From Chamaelirium japonicum (taxonomy: Eukaryota; Streptophyta; Magnoliopsida; Liliales; Melanthiaceae), in NCBI GenBank assembly GCA_947650365.1, contig OX393549.1:89057556-89121555 (forward strand): 64,000 nt of DNA, written 5' to 3'. The notes under the pieces are model-generated. The model did not search any database and was not told where the DNA came from. It was given only the letters and a program-made list of their open reading frames with translations. Position 1 is the first letter of the stretch; each line of letters opens with the position of its first letter. The translations under genes were made by a program, and so were the position numbers. Positions 31,075-41,565 of this stretch are shown here, one piece after another.

Positions 31075-33357
31075 TGTCACGCCCCAGAAATCTAGAACCG
31101 ATCCCTGGGGTGTGAGTTGAAGAAAAACCAAGGGATTTAGGGTTTGGTCGCCTAACTACACCGATTAGGGTTTCTCACAGGGCTTCTACTCTCTCATAAA
31201 TGAAGAAGAAAAGAAGAGAGAAACAAGAGGTGTTTTAAAACTGGATTTTTGTAAAAATATTTTTATTTTAAAGGAAAGTAGAGAGATAAAATTTCTATCG
31301 ATAGAGATATAATTAAGCTCGACTTTCAAAAGGCTATCCTCTCAGTATGAGCGGTATATCCGCACCACTACATATCGACAAAGGTCCCTCTAAAGGAGCA
31401 CGAGGCTCAAGCCTCAGATGGCGAGCTAGGAATCTCACCCACTCCCTGACACTCAGTACACTGGTTTAGAGGTCCTATCTACAGGGCTAGTCAATTAGGT
31501 CAATTATTTTTCTTATATTTCCATTGTGATCTACCCTAGGCTTGGGGTCTTGAGGAGAGGCCTACCCAAAAGAATTCAGCTGGATCATTGTCAAGTAACA
31601 AAACGCTAAAAGAGACTAAATGATTCTTATACTAATCCCAACGATTACATAGCCTGAAATAAAAAGACTGCGTTACGACAAAATGAAAACATAACACTAT
31701 TGCAATCCTAACTCCGCCTTGAGCCTCCCACTGTTACTCCTGAACCTCCGTACCTGCAGGAGAGTCTACTCGTGGGAAAGAGTAGCCCCCAATGAGAAAT
31801 TGGGAGATTAGCCAAATTAATGGCTAGTGACATCCTAGTAGCCTTTAATACTATGAGACAATCGAGCTAATTGAATTAAATTTAGCAGTCATAATATTAA
31901 TATTTACAGAAGAACACCCTAATCCTACCAGCAGTCTATTTCTCATGCAATACCTAATGTCACTAGATTATCTAACATAAGTTCATTCACTGTTCTATAG
32001 TATAAATGAACTATTTAAACAAAAAGATTATCTAAATGTCACTAGATTATCATGCTCTACAATTTCATAATCCACATTAAGATTTCATAGTTGTTAATTA
32101 GTAATCATATAAAATATCTATCCTAATGTGAACCCCGGATATTTTGTTCATCCTCCCCCCTTTCCCCATCTCTTTCTCCCCTCCATTCCTTTCTCTTTTC
32201 CCTCTTATTTTCTTCTCTATGATACCCATTTTCCTTTCTCTTTCTTGATTTCATGCGGCAACCCAGAGTGGAGTGCGAGGAAAGAGTAGCAGCGGCATGA
32301 AGAAGGATCCCCTGCAACAACCACAGGTCACCCCTCCCTCCTCGCTCTTTTCCTTTGAATGAAACAATCATGACCTTCGTTTGACCTCTGCTTTTGCCGC
32401 CGTAACAGCCGCCAGCTATGTGGCCAACCATTGAGTGGCGACACCCGACTATCATGAGCACCCCACCATTGGACACATTGACCCCTAACCTATGTGGTGT
32501 TTGATCGCAACCATCGACCCTCGATATTGCCTGGCATTTAGAACTCATGTTGTAACCCTTTAAACCATCTTGAATTGCCATTTTTGACCCACCGAGTGGT
32601 ACGATTCAACGAAACCTTCTGATGATTGATGATCTCAAATTTTTCACCGATTCAATTATTGTTGTATTCGACTGAGTTTCAAGCCCTTACCTCGAGGCAG
32701 TGAGTCGATCTCTTCGGGGCGTGCCTACCACGACGTTGGCACTGCCCATGAACACCAAATGAATTGTTTTATGTGGGTACGATTTTGATATTTCTTGGTG
32801 AAGGAGCCAAGCCACGTGAACAACCTCAGGACATTGACGATTGTCGATATACCCTTTGGCCATGAACTTAGCCTCTAGCTTTGCCCTCCCTTATTTTGTG
32901 TGCGAATCCATCATGCCATTTCACACAATGTCATGAGCTGGTATCAGAGCTGGTTCTCCTCGCTATGGGGGGGTCTAACCCTACACGAGGACATATAGCC
33001 CTAAGGGGGGTGGATTGTGACGACCAAGATCCAATAGGCCAATAGCCAAGAGCCAAGACTCCTGAGGAGGGAATGCCAAGATGGATGAGGTGAAGTGAAG
33101 TGAGGTGAGGTGTACAAGGCCATGAGTTAGCCCCACATCGCTTGGAGAGAAGGAGATCCTGAGCTACTTATATAATTTTCCCTCCTAAACATAGAAGACA
33201 CGTTTTAAAACCGTGCGCCGCTACGGATTGCATAAGAACTTCGTAGTTAAGCATGCTCGGGCGAGAGTAGTACCAGGATGTGTGACCACCCTGGGAAGTT
33301 CTCCTGCGGGCATAGGCAAAGCGGATAATATCTTGTGTGTTTGGGGCGGATGTTACA
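31075..33357 (+). mobile_element. 2.28-kb chimeric LTR unit with Cassandra-type 3' end
   Basis: It is flanked by a perfect 5-bp duplication (CCCTG at 31070-31074 and 33358-33362) inside the Gypsy 5' LTR, and has TG...CA ends (TGTCACGCCCC ... GGATGTTACA). The 3' 342 bp are a Cassandra-like LTR. Before it come a primer-binding site (TGGTATCAGAGC, about 32940) and a purine tract (about 32990-33008). The left part (31075 to about 32934) is unlike the 3' LTR and has its own LTR-like start. The ends are therefore those of one integration event while the sequence is a hybrid. There is no coding capacity. Confidence 0.75.
33016..33357 (+). repeat. Cassandra TRIM LTR with embedded 5S rRNA sequence
   Basis: A 342-bp LTR from TGTGACGACC to GGATGTTACA. 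From about 33210 to 33315 it carries a degenerate 5S rRNA-like segment. This includes the internal promoter words AGTTAAGCATGCTCGGGCG (box A region), GAGAGTAGTA (intermediate element) and GGATGTGTGACC (box C), ending near GGGAAGTTCTCC. Cassandra elements are the known plant TRIMs with Pol III 5S promoters in their LTRs. Confidence 0.9.
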
Positions 33358-33362
33358 CCCTG

Positions 33363-33710
33363 ACCGCACACGATCAGCTTGCACGCAGAAGAGGTCGCCC
33401 GTGGCTAGCGCCCACAACACGCTCGGGAGCTCACCCTGACTGCACGCGATCAGCTCGCACGCGAAAGAGGTCACTCGTGACTGGCACCCACAGCACGCCT
33501 GAGAGCTCGCCCTGACCACACATGATCAGCTCGCACGTGGAAGAGGTCGCCCGTGGCTGGTGCCCACAGCTTTCCCGGAAGCTCCCCCTGACCGCACGCG
33601 ATCAGCTCACACACGGAAGAGGTATCGCATGGCTAGTGCCCACAGCTAGCCCGGGAGCTCGCCCTGACCACACACGATCAGCTCGCTCGTGGAAGAGGTG
33701 TCGCCTACAG
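33363..33710. repeat. 76-bp tandem repeat in 5' LTR, second part
   Basis: About four to five further copies of the 76-bp unit of the Gypsy LTR, right of the inserted chimeric unit. Confidence 0.85.
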
Positions 33711-34189
33711 TAAGGTGGTAACGAGTCAACAGCTGTCACCTCCCCCGTGGAATTACATGGGTAATTGCGAGCCGCATTAGCCAGCCAGAGTCAGTCTAGA
33801 ACACCCCATACTGGAGCCTTCCAGAATATCCACCTGGCACGGACAAGACCGGTGCGCCCCCTACCATCGCTTGGCAGGCTAGACGACAAAGCTCATCAAA
33901 GGCCCATGTGGGCGCTGGCACGTGAAGGTATAGAAGGTACATGAAAGAGCGGCCACGTGTCAGATTCTAGCGGTCTGCAAAAGGTCTATAAAGGTATAAT
34001 TCTCGGCTCCAAAGTACAGGTTTGAAACTTAAAAACCCATAATATTTTCTCACTACTCAACCTCCCCACTTTCGAACCTTCACTGACTTGAGCGTCAGAG
34101 GGTCTGCGCTCCTCATGGAGCCAGCCGTTCTCATATTTTTCTTGCCTTGCAGGTCGAGCACCCGAGCCAGCGAAATTTTTGCCCTGACA

Positions 34190-34209
34190 TTTGGTGCCCA
34201 CCGTGGGGC
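34190..34209 (+). promoter_or_regulatory. Gypsy primer-binding site
   Basis: TTTGGTGCCCACCGTGGGG directly follows the CA end of the 5' LTR. This type of word is common as the primer site in plant Ty3/Gypsy elements. Confidence 0.7.
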
Positions 34210-35164
34210 TTTTCGATTGGTTCCTGTAAGAACGCCCACAACCACATGGTCAAAAGCTTTGCTTTTGCAGGAGACCCTAATGGCTCCTTCCACGTGGGGA
34301 CAGAGATGAGCGAAGGCTCGCACCGTATCTGCACGAAGTGGGATGTCGGCTCAAACTATCCAACCCCCTGCCCCGTTTAGTGACCGGCTTCTCATAGAGA
34401 TGTTGGCCACCCAATAGGCCATGATGGACGAACTGACGCGACTGTGCTAGATTCCCACGACGAGCAGAAGAACTTATCCCTCTTCCCCCGGGCTCGAGCA
34501 ACGGAGGGGAGGATCAAAGGATCAATCTCAGCAGCCAAGAGTATCAGCAGAGGCCGTTCACCCTATGTGACCTCCTCCAATCCTGATGTTGCGTTAATCT
34601 ATGCTAGCACCCACATGGTGGGCATCCCAATAGGAGCCCCCCATGGGTGGTGTAGGCGCGAACAAGACAAGAAAGTCGACTCTCAGATGACTTCAGTGAC
34701 TTGTCACCCAGCGTTCCAGCAATGAGCCGACTTTGCCTTCAGCCTTCCTCGCCGACGAAGCCAAAGTACGGGGTCTGACAAGTCAGAGGCAAGGTCTCAA
34801 GGGAGAGACCATAACCTGTGCTATCAATGTGATCAGAAATCCACGGTGGAAGTGTTACCCCGTGCGGAGACCCGCAAAGTGACGGCCTCATATAGACTTT
34901 TCCCTACGCTGAGGCGACTATCGGTGAAGCAGCATAGCATACGTCGGGACGTCATCTTCGAACATCACCATAGCAAGGGCACGGTCCGACCTCGAGGAAA
35001 CATGCAAGACTGCTTGGGGCCTGCGTAGCCGCTCTTGGGGGATCACCCTAGGCACTTGCAGTTACCTGGCATGCCCATCAACCTCTTAGAAGACCTTACC
35101 GCTCGGGGAGGGAGCTCTCCCTTCACGAGAGATGTGTATCGAGGAGCCTTTCCCTAGCTTTGGA

Positions 35165-35700
35165 CTCCTCCGAAGTTTATTATGTTCGACGGATCGCAAG
35201 ATCCAGCCGACCATATGCTGGCTTACCGAAAGTTGTTGTTTTTCTAGGACCAAGACCAGAACCATGTTCTGTGGCGTGCCTTCCCGAGCAGCTTGACAAG
35301 TTCGGCTCTAGGCTGGTTTCATAAGTTACCTCCGTGCTCGATCCCGAGCTTCACTACTCTATCCGGGCTGTTCCTGGAATAGTACTGGTGCAATCGACAA
35401 CCTCCAAAGCAAATTGAATCACTGTTCGGTCTCACCATGGGCCCATGGGAGACTCTTCAGTGTTTTTTGATGCGATTCTGAAATGCCTATCTCACCCTCG
35501 AGGACTTACCTAGGCAAAACCAGACAACCGTGAGTGCCTTTCGGAGTGCGCTCCCCAAAGGAGGTGAGCTTGATGACGCTATTGTTATTTTCGATCTCTG
35601 CATCATGGTCGAGCTCTTTGCCTTGGTCCAGTAATTCATTAAGCTTGAAGATGTGGTATTAGATCGCCGAGGGAAGATTGTCGAACTGCAGCCTCCTTAT
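35165..35700 (+). pseudogene. Decayed Gypsy gag (Retrotrans_gag domain)
   Basis: Plus-strand frames with several stops show the usual gag core. A KFIMFDGSQDPADHMLAYRK-like block starts near 35175, then FPSSLTSSALGWFHKLPP near 35280-35330, SFTTLSGLFLEYW-type words, FGLTMGPWETLQ near 35430-35460, and AYLTLEDLPRQNQTTVSAFR near 35490-35550. This is typical of plant Ty3/Gypsy (Tat-like) capsid domains. Stops replace several residues, and no protease or pol follows. Confidence 0.85.
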
Positions 35701-35799
35701 ACCTTGCGCGTAGGTGCCCTCTTTTAGACCATTTTGTGAAATAAATGGTGTTTGGAATAAATGAGTCTTCAAATCTATGCCCGATAGTGATCCACAAAG

Positions 35800-36100
35800 A
35801 ATAGCCCGCACGCAGCTTTCTCAAAGAACAGCTCACACGCAGTTCCCTCAAAGAATAGCTCACACGCGATCAACTCGCAAGAAGCTCCCTTAAAGAATAG
35901 CTTGCACACGATCAGCTCGCACGCAGATCCCTCAAAGAACAGGTCACACGCAATCAGCTCGCACACAGCTTCCTCAAAGAACAACTCGCACGTAGCTCCT
36001 TCAAAGAATAGATCACACTCGATCAGCTCGCACGCAACCTCCTCAAAGAACAGCTCGCACGCGATCAGCTTGCACGTAGCTTTCTCAAAGAATAGTCCGC
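35800..36100. repeat. Tandem gatcagctcgcacgc repeat in the Gypsy internal region
   Basis: Six or more degenerate units of about 45-50 bp combine a cagctcgcacgc word with ctcaaagaa. They share the core gatcagctcgcacgc with the 76-bp LTR array. Confidence 0.8.
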
Positions 36101-36779
36101 CGCGTACGAACTTAAAGCAAGACCGGGGTTCTCAGTGGCCATCCCGAATGACCTTGAGATCACTGGGGTAGTCCGCTGTCTAAGGGACTTTAAATATGAC
36201 CGGGGTCATTCGCATTCGCATACCATGATAGGAAGCACCCCGGGGTAATCTAAGGGGACCTAAATGGGCGACCACCCATTTAGTCGACCTGAAAATCTCT
36301 TGGTAACCCCTCGAAACTCAGGATTGGTGAGATCGCAAAGAAAAGTACGAAAGTCGCCAATGGCCGAGCTGAAAGCATGTCCAGTAATCAGGGTTGCAGA
36401 GGGAACTTAACCGGGCAGGGGGCAACTAGCACTTAATTTATTTTTCAAAATAGAAATATTGACTCCTTGGGCTCTGGAAGTTTTGAATTATTAGATTTAT
36501 GTTTTGTTGATTTTCCGAGCTCAATGATCAGATTGTATTTTATCGAGCATGTTGTGTTTTCCGCTTACATACCATTTTTTAAAACGAGTGGAACTTTTTA
36601 AGTGATCTACCTCTCCCGGGGTAGGACCCTTAAGACCACTTGACAACCTCATAAGCAAGCACGTAGATAGACAACAAAGACAAAAATAGAGGGCAAAGGC
36701 AGGCGAATAGAAGAGGATTCACTATCGGAAAGCCATTACAAGGATAAGGACAACGAGCTCATGGTTTGCTCGCCTGGTG

Positions 36780-37391
36780 CGACGCAGTTTAGCTCGTTAA
36801 GCGACATGATGACATCATATGGCAGACATGGCGGAGACATCTTACGCAGCCTGATGCCATGCAATTTTGCTTACTAAGCAACCTGGTGGCATCACGGGCA
36901 AAAGCGATAGAGACGCCTTACGCGGCCTGATGCCATGCAGCTTAGCTCGTTGAGCGATCTTGTGATATCATGAGCAGATGCGATGGAGACACCTTTACGC
37001 GGCCTGATGCCATGCAACTTAGCTCGTTGAGCGACCTGGTGACATCACGGGCAGACACGGCGGAGACACCTTACATGACTTGATGCCATGTAATTTAGCT
37101 CGTTGAGCAACCTGGTGACATCATGGGTAGACGCAGTGGAGATACCTTACGTGGCCTGATGCCATGCAGCTTAGCTCGTTGAGCGACCTGGTGACATCAC
37201 GGGCAGACGCGGCGAAGACACCTTACGCGGCCTGATGCCAGTTTTACTCATTGAGCAATCTGGTGACGTCACGGGCAAAACAAGGTAAAGGCACCTTACG
37301 CGGTTTGGTGCCATTCAGTTTTGCTCGTTAAGTGACCTGGTGACATCACGGGCAGACGCGGTGGAAACACCTTACTCAGCCAAATGTCATA
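36780..37391. repeat. Second 76-bp tandem repeat, 8 copies
   Basis: Eight units of about 76 bp contain ttagctcgttgagcgacctg, gtgacatcacgggcagacgc and ccttacgcggcctgatgcca. It lies just before the purine tract and 3' LTR. Its sequence is unrelated to the 76-bp unit in the LTR although the period is the same. Confidence 0.92.
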
Positions 37392-37534
37392 CCATATAGC
37401 CGACTTCACATAATGGAATGCAGTTTAGCTAGAGCTGGTCAGTAGATAGAAGGATCAAACTTGTCTATGTGGATAACTGCGATGGGCTCCTGAGCGGGCA
37501 GAGCTTTATCCAACAGTCCCTCAGGAGGGGGTAA

Positions 37535-38859
37535 TGATGGTGCCAAAATTATCACCGGCTCGTTGTCCGCTTGGCAATAATGGGAGGCGACGTGTGGAGA
37601 CATCAGGGTCCCCCTGAGGGGTCGTCCTCACCTTTGGATGCACCTTGAGCGGCCTTGGTGGACCGAAGGGGCAACCTTGGGTAGCCAAAGAAAAAGCCCC
37701 CACCCCCCCCCCCCCCCGGGGGTGAGCTCGAGATTCAAGGCCAACCATGATTTTTGGGTAGGCAGCATCGTGACCAGAATAGGACTTGGAGTTCAAAGAA
37801 CACTCCCAACAAAGTCGACCTCCACCATTACGAGCTGCTCGCACGCGGAAGAGGTTGCCCGTGTCTAGCGCCCACAACACACTCGGGAGCTCGCCCTGAC
37901 CGCACGCGATCAACTCGCATGCGAAAGAGGTCGCCCATGGCTTGCACCCACAGCACACCCGGGAGCTCGCCCGGACTGCACGCGATCAGCTCGCACATGG
38001 AAGAGGTTGTTCGTGGCTGGCGCCCACAGCACGCTCGGGAGCTTGCTTTGACCGTATACGATCAGCTCGCACGCGAAAGAGGTTGCCCGTGGCTAGTGCC
38101 CGAAAGCTCGTCCTGACCTCACACGATCAGCTCACACGCGGAAGAGGTCACCCATGGCTGGTGCCCACAGCTCGCTCAGGAGCTCGCCTTACCGCACGTG
38201 ATCAGCTCGCACACAAAAGAGGTTGCCTGTGGCTGGTGCCCACAGCTCGCCCTGATCACGCGCAATCAGCTCGCACGCAGAAGAGGTCGCCCGTGATTGG
38301 CGCCCATAGGTCGCCCGGGAGCTCGACCTGATCACACGCGATCGGCTTGCTCGTGGAAGAGGTGTCGCCTACAGTAAGGTGGTAACAAGTCGATAAATAT
38401 CACCTCCCCCGTGGAACTACGTGAGCAATTGTGAGCCGCATTAGCCAGCCAGAGTCAGTCTAGAACACCCTAGACTGGAGCCTCCCAGAATGTCCATTTG
38501 GCATAGACAAGACTGGTGCCCCCCAACCCCCCTCATCACCACTTGGCAAGCTAGACGACAAAGCTCATCAAAGGGCCATGTGGGCTGGCACATGAAGGTA
38601 TAGAAGGCACATGAAAGAGCGGCCACGTGTCAGACTTTGGCGGTCTGCAAAAGGTCTATAAAGGTACGATCCCCGGCTCCAAAGTACAGGTTCGAAACTC
38701 AGAAAACGAAAATATTTTCTCACTACTCAACCTCCCCACTTTCAAACCTTCACTGACTTGAGCATCACAGGGTCTGCGCTCCTCACGGAGTCAGCTGTTC
38801 TCACGTTTTTCTTGCCTTACAGGTCGAGCACCCGAGCCAGTGAAATTTTTGCCCCGACG
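37535..38859 (+). repeat. 3' LTR of the Gypsy-type element (1325 bp)
   Basis: It starts TGATGGTGCC and contains a C run (about 37695-37719) and about seven copies of the 76-bp unit (37830-38370). It then follows the unique 3' part of the 5' LTR, including the gtctataaagg word at 38654. It is longer than the 5' LTR (minus insertion) because it has more repeat copies. Confidence 0.92.
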
Positions 38860-38906
38860 ATGTGTATGGCACTAAAGACAATAGGTGGTAGATCATGGGG
38901 CAGCGA

Positions 38907-39460
38907 TAGGGTTGTTAATGGGCCGGGTTCGGTCAGTCCACCCCATGTCCAAGCTCTACCCAAATTTATGAGTGTGTGCCCATACCCGTCCCGGTCCCAA
39001 ATTAAAATTTTCGGAATTGGTTCAAACCCAGCCCAAAACTTTTTTATAAAACCCAAATCCAAACCGGGCCCAAAATTAAGCCCGCATTTCTAACATGATA
39101 TATGCCTAATTTTTTTTTTCTTTCTCTTGATCACACAATAAAAGTAAGAAATAGTATTCGTTATGATTTATATTAAAATGATATATGTGAAATAATGCTC
39201 CTATATCTTGAGGCATTGATGTTTGTAATGTAGGCACTTTTAAAATTATGTATTCCTTGTATATAAAAATAAAATATTTTGGGCTTCGGTTCGGGCTTCA
39301 GGTTAGGTTAGTGGTTATCCATACCCGGTCAATACCACAGTCGGACTTGAATGTTCGAGTCCAGCCCAGCCCAAAGCCCAAGCAAACTCTACCCAAACTA
39401 GGCCCAAATCGGGCCTAGCCGGATGGGCCTCGGACTGGCCCGAGCCCATTAACAGCCCTT
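38907..39460. mobile_element. hAT-like MITE, 554 bp
   Basis: The ends are TAGGGTTGTTAATGGGC and the reverse complement of AAGGGCTGTTAATGGGC. They are flanked by an 8-bp duplication with one mismatch: GGCAGCGA at 38899-38906 and GGTAGCGA at 39461-39468. Both features are typical of hAT. Near the ends it has gggccgaacc/cccaaaccgggccc words, and the middle is AT-rich and non-coding. Confidence 0.85.
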
Positions 39461-40849
39461 GGTAGCGATAGCTATTGGTGCTATTGGTATATGCGAGTAG
39501 CGTGTGGGTGTAAAATCTGGCTAACGCCCGCCAGTGGGACCCGCTAGCCCTACCTAGGTCCCACAAAGATGATAGGGGGACCGCCAACCCTGCTTGGGGC
39601 CCACGAAGACTATCTAGGTTATGGTAAATCCCCCCCGGATATTTACCAAAACCCAAAATTTTCTCAAAACTCTATAAGTAGCAGATCCTGTAAATAATCC
39701 AGACCAAAATTCATTATTCCCAATTCTACTTTCTGTTTTCCAGAGTTCCTCAAGCCTTCTAGTAATCAAACTCTAGTCAAGCCTATTCCACTATCTGTCT
39801 ACTTGTATAAGCACTCCTCGAGCTGTCGAAAATAGCTCTACTTTTACAGAGTTAGTGGATTTAAAGGTTATGTCTTATCGCACAGAGACGTGTGCTTCAG
39901 TCGAACTTTGTCACCACATCTGGTGTCATCTCTCTTTCTTTAAGTCTCCCTTCACTCAACAATGTCTGCGTGACAACTCAACAGACGACAGCTCAGCACT
40001 CTACAGTGCACTGCATACGAATTCAACCATCAATCGACTATTGGAACGAAACCGTACGATGGCCGTAATTTCCCCCCATAGTTTGACACCATCTGTGGGA
40101 TTAGTCCTTATCGATATGTGACCTTCAAGATTCTTAGCTTCTTTGATCAAGCAGCAACTACCGATAGCCTGAGCAATTTGTCTCTCTCCATCGCTTACCT
40201 GAATGATAAAGACACGACCCGTGGACTAGTTGGAGGGAAACAATATGCATCCAGACGTTCAACATCATATGACTCATTCAATAAGTCATAGGTTTGCGAT
40301 AAGTCAGCGACCTAAGTAGAAACCTGCTATGGACTCGAGGAGTCATCGGTCGGTTGACCGGGCCACTCAGACTCAACCTCGGCAATCTCCTCATCTTACC
40401 GACGCAACTTCTCAATGCTTGGGGGAAGCGCATGTCTTACCTATCGCCAACCCACGGGTGACGCATCAGATCACGACAAAGTACGGTCCTCTTCTGCCCC
40501 GTCGACCTAGCAACGCCCTCAGAAGACATCTAGCAAAGAGGAAGGCAAAATCTTAGAGAATCTGAGAGTTCAGAAATTGAGAAATTTCAAAAAAATCTTA
40601 GCACGGTGACAAATGAAGAACCGTCGAACCCTATTTATAGACTCGAAGGATTCTCCTGCCAAAAATTAAAAATTTCTCGCACAAAAATTTGGGGAAATGG
40701 CAGGTAAAATCCTAATAGCCATCCACATGGCATCCTCTGGACTTGCCACATCATTTACTACACGTGCTACTGCCATGTCATCCACCATGTCACCTTTCAA
40801 AGTGATCCTCCAAAGCTCGAACAGACCAAAGGCCACCGACCGACCAATC

Positions 40850-41330
40850 GCTTGGTCGGTCAGAATTACACTACTTTTCACAGCCAAAGGAACCCCGTAA
40901 CCAACCGTATCATCTGCGATGGTTGGCAGCGAGGCAACCACCCGACCGCCCCAATCGATCGCAAATAGGGTTGTCGTTCATGGGTGCACTATAATCGATC
41001 ACCAGAGGCGCCCGATGACCGACCGCCCCTGGCACAATCGGTTGGCTGCAATCGGTTGATCGGTCACCGGCGCACTGCAATTGGCCGCCAGGGCACCCGA
41101 CGATCGACCGCACCTAGTACGGTCGATTGGCTGCAACCGATCGATCGACCACAAACGAGGCGGTCAGTCATGGGTGTACTGCATTTGGCTGCCAAAGGCA
41201 CTCGGCGACCGCCCGCCCCTATCGCAGTCCGTTGGCTGATACCGATCGACTGCCCGGTCGGTCGTTGGTGCACTGCAATCGACTGCTAAGGGCACCCGAT
41301 CGATCAGCCAGCCCCCATCGGTAGGCCGTC
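40850..41330. repeat. ~90-100-bp tandem repeat of the 3.1-kb element
   Basis: About five degenerate units rich in CGATCGACCG/GGTCGGTC words, each containing a gcactgcaat..gc and ggcacccg.cgac word. They lie in the internal region of the non-autonomous LTR element. Confidence 0.8.
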
Positions 41331-41392
41331 ATTTCTATCTGCCCTTCGCCCTGCAGTTGGCCTCTCTAACGGCGCTACTCAAACACCCTGAT

Positions 41393-41565
41393 GGTCGGCC
41401 CTTAGAAAGGGGTCGGTAGACGCAGCGGTGGACCCTTGATAACGGGTCGGCAGACGCCATGGTTGGCCCTCATCAGGGGGTCGACAGACGCGGTGGTCGG
41501 CCCCGGACAGCGGGTCGACAGACAAACCTCTGGTCCGCCCTTGGCAGGGGGTCGGCAGACGTAGT
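41393..41565. repeat. 34-bp tandem repeat of the 3.1-kb element
   Basis: Five units of mostly 34 bp of the form ggtcggccct......gggg tcggcagacgc. Further degenerate units lie at about 41860-41960. Confidence 0.85.

Larger units (their letters stand above)
30663..38859 (+). mobile_element. Ty3/Gypsy-type element with long LTRs, interrupted
   Basis: LTR pair: the 5' LTR is 30663-31074 plus 33363-34189, split by an insertion, and the 3' LTR is 37535-38859. Both start TGATGGTGCC and carry a gtctataaagg TATA-like word (33983 and 38654). A primer-binding-like TTTGGTGCCCACCGTGGGG follows the 5' LTR at 34190. A purine tract ending in aggaggggg lies before the 3' LTR at 37523-37531. The internal region keeps a decayed gag only. 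No pol was recognised, so it is a non-autonomous (LARD-like) or deleted Gypsy element. I found no clean target duplication. Confidence 0.85.

Noticed and set aside
30612-31131. Open frames of 60-122 codons in the Gypsy LTR
   Set aside because: They come from the 76-bp tandem repeat, which is open in several frames because 76 is not a multiple of 3 and stops are rare in GC-rich DNA. They change between the two LTRs.
33210-33315. A real 5S rRNA gene
   Set aside because: It is a single degenerate partial copy within a TG...CA LTR. Cassandra LTRs explain it.
35902-36171. Ser/His-rich frame SSKNSSHAISSH
   Set aside because: It is a translation of the short tandem repeat, with no independent support.
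36780-37391. CRISPR-like array
   Set aside because: The units are contiguous and degenerate without unique spacers, and the DNA is plant nuclear retrotransposon.
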